Source: Roseburia sp. CAG:303
Lineage (GTDB): Bacteria > Bacillota > Clostridia > Lachnospirales > Lachnospiraceae
Assembly: GCA_000437755.1 (NCBI GenBank)
Contig: FR900177.1
Span: 37,617-63,701, forward strand
Length of the DNA: 26,085 nucleotides
Direction: 5' to 3'
The number at the start of each line of letters is the position of its first letter. Within the stretch, counting starts at the first letter, position 1. The position numbers and the translations under genes were made by a program. Below, one piece after another: positions 15,273 through 23,107 of the stretch. A model generated the notes under the pieces. It had not been told where the DNA came from. It was given only the letters and a program-made list of their open reading frames with translations, and did no database searches.

Positions 15273-15749
15273 TTATTTTTTGACTGAATTATCCCTCATA
15301 CGGATTAATTTATCCCTGTCCCACAACGCAACCACTTCATTATCTTCTGCCAGAATTTCCGCCTGCCTCGTAAAATAATTATTTGTAATTACAATCGCTT
15401 CTTCACAATCGTAATGTTTCATTGCAGAGATAACTTCCTGTACGGCTTTTACACCAACGGGCTTTTTATATCTTTTACACTGTATGGCAATTCTTGTATC
15501 CTGGAAACTTACGATAATATCCGCTCCGTAATCACCTGTGTCTTTTGTCATTTCTTCAATGATAAAACCATTTCCACGCAACACAGCGGCAGTAAATAAT
15601 TCAAATTCCTTTCCTGTCATCTGATCAATTTCTTCCAGTGTCCGATCCGTGTCTTTCGGTTTTAACTGCATAACTTTCAAAAGCCACCGGCAAAACATCC
15701 ATGCAATAATAAATATCAGGATTCCCAGAATAACCTGTTCTTTATGCAT
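15273..15749 (-). CDS. Membrane-anchored Mrr-like restriction endonuclease domain protein
   Basis: A 158-residue protein with one N-terminal membrane segment (about 6-26) followed by a complete Mrr-type PD-(D/E)xK domain. Visible elements are E48 in TGKEFE, D77 in DYGADIIV, the IQCKRY motif with Q90 and K92, then VGVKAVQEVISA and the IVITNNYFT segment. Soluble Mrr cuts methylated DNA; membrane-anchored short forms are widespread but poorly studied. The catalytic triad is of the D-QxK variety used by Mrr proteins. The ATG overlaps the DUF368 gene by 8 bases and its ribosome binding site is weak, so translation is probably coupled. It is the last gene of the operon that begins at 19368. Confidence 0.87.
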   Translation of the reverse strand: MHKEQVILGILIFIIAWMFCRWLLKVMQLKPKDTDRTLEEIDQMTGKEFELFTAAVLRGNGFIIEEMTKDTGDYGADIIVSFQDTRIAIQCKRYKKPVGVKAVQEVISAMKHYDCEEAIVITNNYFTRQAEILAEDNEVVALWDRDKLIRMRDNSVKK

Positions 15750-16626
15750 GCCTGTTAAATACCTTTTTCAATGCCTGGATTCCAAATATAACAATGACTC
15801 CCACTATAAAATATACCGGGTGAAATGATGAAAATGATAATGCATCATTTTCTTTTGAAATACTTGTCGGTCCCATTACAATCGCATAAAAAGAACCGGC
15901 CATCATTCCGATAATTGCATACATAATTGCGGAACGATGTTTTTCCAGAAGATATTTTAAACCTTTTACCGAAGTACAGATTCCCGTAATACATCCCAGC
16001 GCAAAAATACATAAACCGAGGAAATATTTTAATTCAAAATGCAAAATTCCTGCAATTGCTGTCATAATTGCCTGGTAAAATCCGAATACCAGCATGATGG
16101 TCGAACCGGATATTCCCGGAAGCACCATCGCAGAAATGGCACATACTCCGCATAAAAATAACAGAATAGCAGTTACCACACTGTATTCTCCGAATGCAAG
16201 ACTCAGGCCATCGCCTATAATATGTCCGGATAAATATGTGATAATACATACCAGTGCAGCTCCAAAAACAAAATAAATGATATTTTTTAATTTTCCCGCA
16301 AATGCTTCTTTTTCTTCCATTATGATAATTGGAATTGCCGCAAGTACGAATCCAAGAAACAGGGAACTGATTTCATAAATGTTTTTCTCAAATACTGCTT
16401 TTATTACGATGGCTGCAAGTGCCATTCCAAACCCCCATCCGCAACCCATGGTAATTAAAAATTTAACTGCCGCAATTCTTTTTTCCTTATCCTTTGAAAC
16501 AATATTATTCAGGGAATTAATAAATTCATCATAAATTCCTATGATAAAAGCAACCGTACCTCCGGAAACCCCAGGTACACTGTCCGCCAGTGCCATGAGA
16601 AAACCGCCTAATATTTTTATGAGCAT
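15742..16626 (-). CDS. DUF368 family membrane protein (PopT-type undecaprenyl phosphate translocase)
   Basis: A 294-residue polytopic membrane protein. It has the DUF368 hallmark twice, VPGVSGGT (17-24) and LPGISGST (169-176), indicating two related halves. Members of this family (PopT) were shown to help recycle the C55 lipid carrier undecaprenyl phosphate across the cytoplasmic membrane for cell-wall synthesis. That function is carried over here from the family, not proven from sequence. ATG start with AAGGAGG, overlapping the end of the HisC-like gene by 10 bases; the Mrr-like gene overlaps its own end by 8. The VanZ protein at the head of the operon could belong to the same envelope theme. 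Confidence 0.88.
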   Translation of the reverse strand: MLIKILGGFLMALADSVPGVSGGTVAFIIGIYDEFINSLNNIVSKDKEKRIAAVKFLITMGCGWGFGMALAAIVIKAVFEKNIYEISSLFLGFVLAAIPIIIMEEKEAFAGKLKNIIYFVFGAALVCIITYLSGHIIGDGLSLAFGEYSVVTAILLFLCGVCAISAMVLPGISGSTIMLVFGFYQAIMTAIAGILHFELKYFLGLCIFALGCITGICTSVKGLKYLLEKHRSAIMYAIIGMMAGSFYAIVMGPTSISKENDALSFSSFHPVYFIVGVIVIFGIQALKKVFNRHA

Positions 16627-17684
16627 ACTGCCTCCTTATAATTTTTTATTTCGTTCATAAGTGCATTCATTTCTTCATCCGTTCCGATGCTAATCCGTAT
16701 GTAATCTTTAATCGCCGGCTGATTCCAGTGACGGACAAATATATTCTTTGTTCTCAGATATTCAAATAAATCCGTAATATCCATATCTTTATTGGTCGCA
16801 AATATGAAATTTGCTTTTGAATCCGGGAATGTAAATCCTAATTCCGCCAGCTCCTTTTTTGCATTTTCCCTTGTCGTAATTATTTTATTTCTCGTAAACT
16901 CAAAATATTCCCTGTCTTTGACACAGGCGGCACCTGCCAGTATGGAAGTGCGGTTCATGGTGTATGAATTTATGGAATATTTTACATCTTTCATTGCCCG
17001 GATCAAATCTTTATTTCCAATGGCAAATCCAATACGCATTCCCGCCATGGAACGTGATTTTGAAAAGGTCTGGACTACTAAAAGATTTTCATACTTTTCT
17101 ACCAGTTTTAAAGCGGATTTTCCGCCGAAATCAATATATGCCTCATCAATAATGACCACTGATTTCTGGTTCTTTTTGATAATTTCCTCTATGGTATCAA
17201 GTTCTTCCAGTAACCCGGTCGGTGCATTCGGATTCGGGAAAATAATTCCGCCATTTTCTTTAAAATAATCTTCTTTTCTGATTCTGAAATTTTCATCCAG
17301 TGCAGGATTTTCATATTTCACACCATATAAATCCGCCCATACCGGATAGAAAGAATAGGTAATATCCGGAAACAGCACTGGTTTATCTGAATTAAAAAAT
17401 GTCATAAATGCATTCGCTATTACATCATCCGAACCAACTCCTACAAAGATCTGTTCCGGATTTACCTCATAAAATTCTGCAATCGCATCCGTCAGTTCTT
17501 TTGCTTCCGGATCCGGATATAATCTGAATTTATCAATATCCATTTCTTCCATTACTTTTTTTACTCCCGGTGCCGGTGGATATGGGCATTCGTTTGTATT
17601 TAATTTTATCATATTATTTCTGTCCGGCTGTTCTCCTGCCACATAAGGAGTGACCCGCCGTATATTTTTTTCCCATTCGCGCAT
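16617..17684 (-). CDS. HisC-like histidinol-phosphate/aromatic aminotransferase
   Basis: A 355-residue PLP-dependent aminotransferase of fold type I, HisC group. Landmarks from the chosen start: KLNTNECPYPP (27-37), YPDPEAKEL (56-64), NPNAPTG (151-157), the cofactor-binding VIIDEAYIDF (D180, Y183), and the PLP lysine K209 in TFSKSRSMAGMRIGF. HisC converts imidazole-acetol phosphate to histidinol phosphate; paralogues act on aromatic or other amino acids. No other his gene is nearby, so a paralogous role is possible. The open frame runs up to 17732, but ATG 17682-17684 has an AAAGGAG site and the protein then begins at the family position. It lies 11 bases after the upstream aminotransferase and overlaps the DUF368 gene. 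Confidence 0.88.
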   Translation of the reverse strand: MREWEKNIRRVTPYVAGEQPDRNNMIKLNTNECPYPPAPGVKKVMEEMDIDKFRLYPDPEAKELTDAIAEFYEVNPEQIFVGVGSDDVIANAFMTFFNSDKPVLFPDITYSFYPVWADLYGVKYENPALDENFRIRKEDYFKENGGIIFPNPNAPTGLLEELDTIEEIIKKNQKSVVIIDEAYIDFGGKSALKLVEKYENLLVVQTFSKSRSMAGMRIGFAIGNKDLIRAMKDVKYSINSYTMNRTSILAGAACVKDREYFEFTRNKIITTRENAKKELAELGFTFPDSKANFIFATNKDMDITDLFEYLRTKNIFVRHWNQPAIKDYIRISIGTDEEMNALMNEIKNYKEAVCS

Positions 17685-17695
17685 ATGAATCTCCT

Positions 17696-18886
17696 TTATT
17701 TTGCCAATACTTCTGCTGCCAGTTTTTTCCATGCATCTTCGGACCGAAGAATTGTTTCATATGATACACAATATGCAATTCTTACATATCCGCTGCATTT
17801 GAAAGAACTTCCCGGAACAAGAATCAGATGATATTCTTTTGCTTTTGCACAGAATTCTTTCTCATCTGCCATCGGTGTCTTCATCCACAGATAAAATGCA
17901 CCTTCCGGTTTTACACATTCAAATCCTGCTTCCGTCAACATTTTATACAAGGTCTTGCGATTTCTGTCATAGTATGCAATATCTGTTTTTTCATTAATTG
18001 CCCTCGCTACCGCTCTCTGCATCAGGGACGGTGCATTGACATATCCGAGTATTCTGGTTGCAATCGCTGCCGCACCATATACATTCTCAAAATCCGAAAT
18101 TTCAGAAGGAATAACCAGATATCCGATTCTTTCACCCGGAAGGGATAAAGATTTACTGAATGAATATCCGACAATGGTATTTCTGTAATACTTCGGAAGA
18201 TACGGAACAACTGTATCCCCATAAACCAGTTCCCGATATGGTTCATCTGAAATCAGATAAATATCCGTTCCGAATTCTTTCTGTTTTTCTTCCAGTACTT
18301 TTGCAATTCCTTCTATAATTTCCACCGGATATACAACACCGGTCGGATTATTCGGATTATTAATAATAACTGCTTTTGTTTTTTCCGTAACAGCTTCTGC
18401 GAGTTTCTCCGGTGCCGGTAAAAATCCTGGTGCCGGACAGGATACCTCTTTTAATACTCCGTCATAATTTGTAACATATGCATTGTATTCCACAAAATAC
18501 GGAGAAAATGCAATTACCTCATCGCCCGGATTTAAAAGTGTCTTAAAAATGACATTCAAGCCGCTTGCCGCACCTACAGTCATAATCAGATTATCTTTAT
18601 TAAAATTTGTTTCAAATCTCTGATTGATGGATTCTGCAATCGTCCGTCTCACATCTTCATATCCTACATTGCTCATATATCCATGAACCATGCGTGTATC
18701 TTCTGTATCCAGAATATCCTTTATCGCCTGATTCACCGCCTCCGGTGCAGGTACATTCGGATTTCCAAGGCTGAAATCATAGACATTCTCTGCCCCGTAA
18801 ATCGAAGCCATCCTTTTTCCTTCTTCAAACATTGCTCGTATTGCAGAATTATTTTGCAAAAATCCTGTCATTTTCTGTGAAATCAT
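17696..18886 (-). CDS. PLP-dependent aminotransferase class I/II (aspartate aminotransferase-like)
   Basis: A 396-residue fold type I aminotransferase. Landmarks: YDFSLGNPNVPAPE (36-49), NNPNNPTG (176-183), ISDEPYREL (D214, Y217), the PLP lysine K245 in YSFSKSLSLPGERIGY, and the C-terminal substrate Arg region GYVRIAYCVS. This group includes aspartate and aromatic aminotransferases; the exact amino acid cannot be fixed. The ATG overlaps the stop of the VanZ gene by four bases (ATGA). The second, HisC-like aminotransferase follows after 11 bases, so two transaminases are made together. Confidence 0.9.
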   Translation of the reverse strand: MISQKMTGFLQNNSAIRAMFEEGKRMASIYGAENVYDFSLGNPNVPAPEAVNQAIKDILDTEDTRMVHGYMSNVGYEDVRRTIAESINQRFETNFNKDNLIMTVGAASGLNVIFKTLLNPGDEVIAFSPYFVEYNAYVTNYDGVLKEVSCPAPGFLPAPEKLAEAVTEKTKAVIINNPNNPTGVVYPVEIIEGIAKVLEEKQKEFGTDIYLISDEPYRELVYGDTVVPYLPKYYRNTIVGYSFSKSLSLPGERIGYLVIPSEISDFENVYGAAAIATRILGYVNAPSLMQRAVARAINEKTDIAYYDRNRKTLYKMLTEAGFECVKPEGAFYLWMKTPMADEKEFCAKAKEYHLILVPGSSFKCSGYVRIAYCVSYETILRSEDAWKKLAAEVLAK

Positions 18887-19368
18887 ATATTTCCTCCATT
18901 CTTTCCATGATGTCCTGCTGCGATAAAAGCCGCTGCCATAATACCGATAAAACCGCCTGCCGTATCAATCAGTACATCAGTAAATCTTCCACTTCTGCCG
19001 CCTACAAAAAGCTGGTGAATTTCATCCGTGGATGCATAAATCATAACGCATATTACTGCCATAACTATCCGGTTCCATTCTTTTTCAAATAACCGGTATA
19101 ATTTTATCTGATAGAAAACCAGAATACCAAAAACAGCATATTCTGTCATATGCGCACATTTCCTTATGATATATTCCATCATATTTACGATATCTTCGGA
19201 AATGTTATCCGGTGTAAAACGCAGAATAAATGTCCGCAGAAATCCCTGGCTCAGTTCGCTGGATTCATCACCATTCTGAGCGGAAAACATAAATATTGTT
19301 ATCATCCAGATAAAAATTAATATCCATAAAATGAGCTTCTTTTTTTGTATTTTCTGTGTCATGTCCAT
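18883..19368 (-). CDS. VanZ family membrane protein, first gene of the aminotransferase/PopT operon
   Basis: A 161-residue protein with four membrane segments and clear VanZ motifs: the N-terminal IWMITIFMFSAQ, the RKCAHMTEYAVFGIL segment, and STDEIHQLFVGGRSGRFTDVLIDTAGGFIG, with the conserved Asp-Glu-x-x-Gln and Arg/Asp residues. The function of most VanZ proteins is unknown. Start ATG 19366-19368, with an AGGAAA site upstream; a second in-frame ATG two codons later has a poorer site. A strong promoter lies 55 bases upstream. The aminotransferase gene overlaps its stop by four bases. Confidence 0.9.
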   Translation of the reverse strand: MDMTQKIQKKKLILWILIFIWMITIFMFSAQNGDESSELSQGFLRTFILRFTPDNISEDIVNMMEYIIRKCAHMTEYAVFGILVFYQIKLYRLFEKEWNRIVMAVICVMIYASTDEIHQLFVGGRSGRFTDVLIDTAGGFIGIMAAAFIAAGHHGKNGGNI

Positions 19369-19422
19369 TTATCCGTTTCCTGCCGGAATCCTTTCATTTT
19401 TTACATTATAAATGCATTGCAT

Positions 19423-19451
19423 ATTATATCATACAAACCGATGTATTTCAA
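19423..19451 (-). promoter_or_regulatory. Strong promoter of the VanZ-aminotransferase-PopT-Mrr operon
   Basis: On the minus strand TTGAAA (19446-19451), 17 bases, and a perfect TATAAT (19423-19428) preceded by TGA, an extended -10. Transcription should start near 19416. It lies just beyond the terminator of the symporter gene. Confidence 0.88.
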
Positions 19452-19459
19452 TGTCATCT

Positions 19460-19500
19460 AAAAAAAGCAGAACCGAAATAATTCCGACCCTGCTTTTTTT
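19460..19500. terminator. Bidirectional terminator after the AlsT-type symporter
   Basis: AAAAAAAGCAG (19460-19470) pairs with CTGCTTTTTTT (19490-19500) around a 19-base interior that can form a short GAA/TTC helix. On the minus strand a T-run closes the hairpin 4 bases after the symporter stop at 19505. Confidence 0.8.
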
Positions 19501-19504
19501 GTTC

Positions 19505-20920
19505 TTACATTTTATGTTTTTTCTGTTCAAAGAAATCTTTTGTTTCTTTTACTACAACTCCGCTTAATGCAAATAATGCAATCATATTTGGTAATGCCAT
19601 TAATCCGTTAAAGATATCTGCAATCGTCCATACTGCGGAAACTGTCATGTAAGGTCCGATAAATACGGCAAAGATATAAATCCAGCGATAAACCATGACA
19701 CTCTTCATATGCCCTCCGGTAAGATATTCCAGACATCTTTCTGAATAATAATCCCATCCGAGAATGGTTGTAAATGCAAAGAATACCAGGCAGAGCATTA
19801 AAATAAATGCGGATACCATATCCGGGAACGGAAGTCCCTGCTGGAATGCATAAGTAGTAACCTGCACACCTTCTAAGCCTTCTACCTTCCATGCACCTGT
19901 CATAACGATGGAAAGACCTGTCATGGTACAGATAACAATGGTATCAATAAATGTTCCTGTCATGGATACAAGTCCCTGACGTACCGGCTCTTTTGTCTTT
20001 GCTGCCGCCGCCGCTATCGGTGCGGAACCAAGTCCTGCCTCATTTGAGAAGATTCCTCTTGCCACACCTTTTTGCATGGCTACTAACATGGAGCCGGTGA
20101 TACCGCCTGCTACTGCGGACGGATTAAATGCCGCTTTTACGATGGTTACAATACCCTCCGGTACTTTTGTAATGTTACATACAATCAGAATCAGGCAAAA
20201 TGCCACATAGATAACAGCCATAAACGGTACAATAATCTGTGCAACACTGGAAATTCTCTTAATGCCACCAATTAAAACAAGTGCAACACATATTGCAAGA
20301 ATCAGGGAAGCAATTACCACTGTCCAGGAATATGTACCGATTCCCGGAATCGCCACGGTATGAGCCTGTTCCGGATCAAAGAAATTCTGTACTGCGGATG
20401 CAATACCATTTACCTGTGAAAATGTACCGATTCCGAATAATCCGACGCATACGCCGAAAAATGCAAATATTTTCGCAAGCCATTTCCATTTCTGTCCCAT
20501 CCCCTGTTCGATATAATAAAACGGTCCGCCAAGTGCATGGTTATCTTTATCCAACACTCTGTATTTTACTGCAAGAAGTCCTTCAGAATATTTAGTAGCC
20601 ATACCAAAAAATGCAGCTACAATCATCCAGAATAATGCTCCCGGTCCGCCGGCACATACTGCAGTTGCAACACCGACAATATTTCCTGTACCAATCGTTG
20701 CCGACAGGGCAGTACACAAAGCACCGAAAGAAGTTACCTCGCCTTCGCCTTCTTCCTCATTCTTAACCATCCACTTTAATGCCAGTGGAAGCCGTCTCAT
20801 CTGTAACAGTCCGAGTCTTACCGTGAGCAGGATTCCTCCTGCAATGATAAGAACCATGAGTGGCACGCCCCACACAAAATTATCGATTTTTGTAAGCCAT
20901 GCGTTTATTGTTTCCAACAT
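19505..20920 (-). CDS. Sodium:alanine/glycine symporter (AGCS family, AlsT-like)
   Basis: A 471-residue transporter with about 11 membrane segments. Family signatures are FGALCTALSATIGTGNIVGVATA near residues 65-87, GGPGALFWMIVAAFFGMATKYSEG, and the FSNEAGLGSAPIAAAAA motif in the C-terminal half. AGCS proteins import alanine, glycine or related amino acids with sodium. ATG start with AAGGAG 9 bases upstream. It lies 56 bases after the AICAR transformylase on the same strand, with no terminator or clear promoter between, so it may be cotranscribed. Glycine uptake would fit purine synthesis, but that is a guess from position. Confidence 0.92.
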   Translation of the reverse strand: MLETINAWLTKIDNFVWGVPLMVLIIAGGILLTVRLGLLQMRRLPLALKWMVKNEEEGEGEVTSFGALCTALSATIGTGNIVGVATAVCAGGPGALFWMIVAAFFGMATKYSEGLLAVKYRVLDKDNHALGGPFYYIEQGMGQKWKWLAKIFAFFGVCVGLFGIGTFSQVNGIASAVQNFFDPEQAHTVAIPGIGTYSWTVVIASLILAICVALVLIGGIKRISSVAQIIVPFMAVIYVAFCLILIVCNITKVPEGIVTIVKAAFNPSAVAGGITGSMLVAMQKGVARGIFSNEAGLGSAPIAAAAAKTKEPVRQGLVSMTGTFIDTIVICTMTGLSIVMTGAWKVEGLEGVQVTTYAFQQGLPFPDMVSAFILMLCLVFFAFTTILGWDYYSERCLEYLTGGHMKSVMVYRWIYIFAVFIGPYMTVSAVWTIADIFNGLMALPNMIALFALSGVVVKETKDFFEQKKHKM

Positions 20921-20976
20921 TGTTTCTTTCTCCTTTTACCGTTTACCTGTTATTTATCCTATGCCTGAGCGGAATT

Positions 20977-22155
20977 TTAATGATGGAATAAACGGATGCC
21001 GGTAAATGCCATTACCATATCATACTTATCCGCACATTCGATAACCAGATCATCCCTTACAGAACCGCCCGGCTGTGCAATGTATTTCACACCACTCTTC
21101 TTTGCTCTCTCAATATTATCTGAGAATGGGAAAAATGCATCGGATCCGCAGATAACATCCTTGTTTCCATCCAGCCATGCACGTTTTTCTTCTGCCGTAA
21201 ATACTTCCGGTTTTACTTTAAATATTTTCTCCCATGCACCATCTGCCAGCACATCCATATATTCATCGCCAATGTATAAATCAATGGCATTGTCCCTGTC
21301 CGCACGTCCTAATTTATCCACAAACTGAAGATTCAATACCTTCGGGGACTGACGCAGATACCAGTTGTCCGCCTTCTGTCCTGCCAGTCTGGTACAGTGG
21401 ATTCTTGACTGCTGTCCAGCACCGATTCCGATTGCCTGACCGCCTTTTACATAGCATACGGAATTGGACTGCGTATACTTTAATGTAATTAATGCAATCT
21501 TCATATCCATCAGAGCTGATTCCGGAATATCTTTGTTCTTTGTCACAATATTGGAAAGTAAATCCCCATTGATATCCAGTTCATTTCTTCCCTGTTCAAA
21601 AGTAATTCCAAATACCTGTTTTCTTTCAATTTCTGCCGGAACATAATTCTCATCAATCTGGATGACATTATAATTTCCTTTTTTCTTTTCTTTCAGAAGT
21701 GTCAGTGCTTCGTCCGTATAACCCGGTGCAATCACACCATCGGATACTTCTCTCTTAATCAGTCTGGCAGTATCTTCGTCACATACATCGGATAATGCAA
21801 TAAAATCTCCAAAAGATGACATTCTGTCCGCACCCCTTGCCCTTGCATAAGCACTTGCAAGCGGGGATAATTCTCCTAAATCATCCACCCAGTAAATCTT
21901 TGCCAGTGTTTCGTCCAGAGGAAGTCCGACTGCTGCCCCTGCCGGTGAAACATGCTTAAAAGATGTCGCTGCCGGAAGCCCTGTCGCTTTCTTCAGCTCT
22001 TTTACCAGCTGCCAGCCGTTAAATGCATCCAGGAAATTAATATATCCCGGTTTTCCATTCAATACTTTTACTGGAAGGTCGCTGCCATCTTCCATAAAAA
22101 TTCTGGAAGGCTTCTGGTTCGGGTTACATCCGTATTTTAACTGAATTTCATTCAT
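20977..22155 (-). CDS. Stand-alone AICAR transformylase (phosphoribosylaminoimidazolecarboxamide formyltransferase)
   Basis: A 392-residue protein equal to the C-terminal transformylase domain of PurH. It transfers a formyl group from 10-formyl-tetrahydrofolate to AICAR ribotide (ZMP), giving FAICAR ribotide in the penultimate step of IMP synthesis. The catalytic Lys-His pair is present in FKHVSPAG (K67, H68). The N-terminal IMP cyclohydrolase domain of bifunctional PurH is absent; the adjacent upstream gene supplies that step. The open frame starts at 22176, but ATG 22153-22155 is chosen because its AAAGGAG site lies 9 bases upstream; the longer start would leave that site inside the gene. 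The purO-like stop overlaps this leader. It is under the ZTP riboswitch that precedes the first gene. Confidence 0.92.
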   Translation of the reverse strand: MNEIQLKYGCNPNQKPSRIFMEDGSDLPVKVLNGKPGYINFLDAFNGWQLVKELKKATGLPAATSFKHVSPAGAAVGLPLDETLAKIYWVDDLGELSPLASAYARARGADRMSSFGDFIALSDVCDEDTARLIKREVSDGVIAPGYTDEALTLLKEKKKGNYNVIQIDENYVPAEIERKQVFGITFEQGRNELDINGDLLSNIVTKNKDIPESALMDMKIALITLKYTQSNSVCYVKGGQAIGIGAGQQSRIHCTRLAGQKADNWYLRQSPKVLNLQFVDKLGRADRDNAIDLYIGDEYMDVLADGAWEKIFKVKPEVFTAEEKRAWLDGNKDVICGSDAFFPFSDNIERAKKSGVKYIAQPGGSVRDDLVIECADKYDMVMAFTGIRLFHH

Positions 22156-22176
22156 TTTATTTTTCTCCTTTACCAT

Positions 22177-22890
22177 TTATTTGTTTTTGTTTACAATTCT
22201 TGTTTCATATTTTCCGGTTGCAATATTGATATATCTTACAAAGAGTGAAACTTTATTTTCTTCATTAAGGCTGTTCCACAGCTTATCTGTAAAAGTATCG
22301 ATATCTCCATCGATTTCCACCCATTTCGGTTCGCCCTCAAAACTTGGAAGCGGATTTCCGTCATGCATATAAGTATGGATAAAATGTCCTTCTCCTGCCA
22401 CCGGATTTTCATATGCAAAAGTGTAGCGGTTGCATGCATCCGGATTGCCGTTATTGCTCTTTAAAATAGACATGGAATAATCATAGTTTCCATTTTCAAT
22501 ATGCAGCACGCCGGAAATTCTCGGTGTATAGTTTGGTCCGTCCGGCTCAAATTCCCTGCTTCTTAAAGACTGTTCAAAAGTCAGTTCGCAGTCCATGCCG
22601 TCGTAAATCGTATCTGTCTGGTCTCCGTTTGTCACAATTGTTCTGTTGCCCAGCACTCTGACCGGTGCATAGATGATCAGACTCGGATCTTCTAATTTTG
22701 ACGGATCAAATGCCTGTGTGCGGATGCCTTCTCCATCTTCTACAAATACCCTGTTTCTGCTGTTTGAGCTTCTTCCCATAATAAAATAAGCGGTTACTGC
22801 TGTCTTTCCGTCCTTTGACTTTCCAATCACAATTCCTCTGCCAGGATATGCGTTTTCTGATACTTCTTTTTCCAGTGATAACATCTTCAT
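22177..22890 (-). CDS. purO: IMP cyclohydrolase, archaeal PurO type
   Basis: A 237-residue protein of the PurO-like IMP cyclohydrolase family, unrelated to the cyclohydrolase domain of bacterial PurH. It closes FAICAR ribotide to IMP, the last step of de novo purine synthesis. Recognisable segments are YPGRGIVIGKS near the start, AYFIMGRSSNSRNR (about 35-48), GDQTDTIYDG and PNYTPRISGVL. The open frame continues to 22971, but that extension runs through the riboswitch expression platform. ATG 22888-22890, with GGAGG 7 bases upstream, is the likely start. It is the first gene after the ZTP riboswitch and abuts the AICAR transformylase, so the final two purine steps are made as separate proteins from one message. 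Confidence 0.88.
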   Translation of the reverse strand: MKMLSLEKEVSENAYPGRGIVIGKSKDGKTAVTAYFIMGRSSNSRNRVFVEDGEGIRTQAFDPSKLEDPSLIIYAPVRVLGNRTIVTNGDQTDTIYDGMDCELTFEQSLRSREFEPDGPNYTPRISGVLHIENGNYDYSMSILKSNNGNPDACNRYTFAYENPVAGEGHFIHTYMHDGNPLPSFEGEPKWVEIDGDIDTFTDKLWNSLNEENKVSLFVRYINIATGKYETRIVNKNK

Positions 22891-22940
22891 CTGATTTCCT
22901 CCATTCCGCTGTCTGCATAGCTGTGTCAATGCACGAAAAT

Positions 22941-22984
22941 GCCGGCCCCGGGCGCACAAATTCGTACTCACCCAGGCGGCCGGC
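22941..22984 (-). promoter_or_regulatory. Expression platform hairpin of the ZTP riboswitch
   Basis: GCCGGCC at 22978-22984 and 22941-22947 (read on the minus strand) form a perfect 7-base GC stem. It can extend inward, because CCTGGGTG and GCGCCCGG also pair with small bulges. The 5' arm overlaps the pseudoknot strand CCGCC of the aptamer, so ligand-bound aptamer and hairpin should exclude each other. A short ATTTT follows, making a weak terminator the likely mechanism. Confidence 0.65.
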
Positions 22985-23053
22985 TCTTAACACTCTGTAC
23001 TCCCTGCAGTTTTCCTGCCACTGATTTCTCAGTTTTCCGCCAGTCATACAGAC
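22970..23053 (-). ncRNA. ZTP (pfl) riboswitch aptamer upstream of purO
   Basis: Read on the minus strand, the hallmarks of the pfl/ZTP RNA appear in order. P1 is TCTGTA paired with TACAGA, enclosing TGACTGGCGG. A hairpin ACTGA-GAAA-TCAGT and an extra hairpin GCAG-GAAAA-CTGC follow, then the GGGAG joining segment. After a spacer comes CCGCCTGGGT (22970-22979), the conserved 3' element that pairs with GGCG. This class binds ZTP and ZMP and turns on purine and one-carbon genes when 10-formyl-folate is low. The genes downstream use ZMP, so the match is functionally coherent. The second hairpin looks like an extra helix relative to compact members. Confidence 0.9.
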
Positions 23054-23064
23054 TTATATTTTAT

Positions 23065-23093
23065 ACTATACATGATCTTTCCAATTATTTCAA
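23065..23093 (-). promoter_or_regulatory. Promoter of the ZTP riboswitch-purO operon
   Basis: On the minus strand TTGAAA (23088-23093), 17 bases, TATAGT (23065-23070). The start would be near 23058, a few bases before the aptamer P1 stem. The -35 box begins only 14 bases after the hemerythrin stop. Confidence 0.82.
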
Positions 23094-23107
23094 GCACTTT
23101 TGAAAAT

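Noticed and set aside
16792..17268. 158-codon plus-strand frame opposite the HisC-like gene
   Set aside because: It mirrors a well-supported aminotransferase on the other strand and shows no ribosome binding site or domain.
22891..22971. Upstream extension of the purO reading frame by 27 codons
   Set aside because: It runs through the riboswitch expression platform, and the ATG at 22890 has a well-placed GGAGG site.
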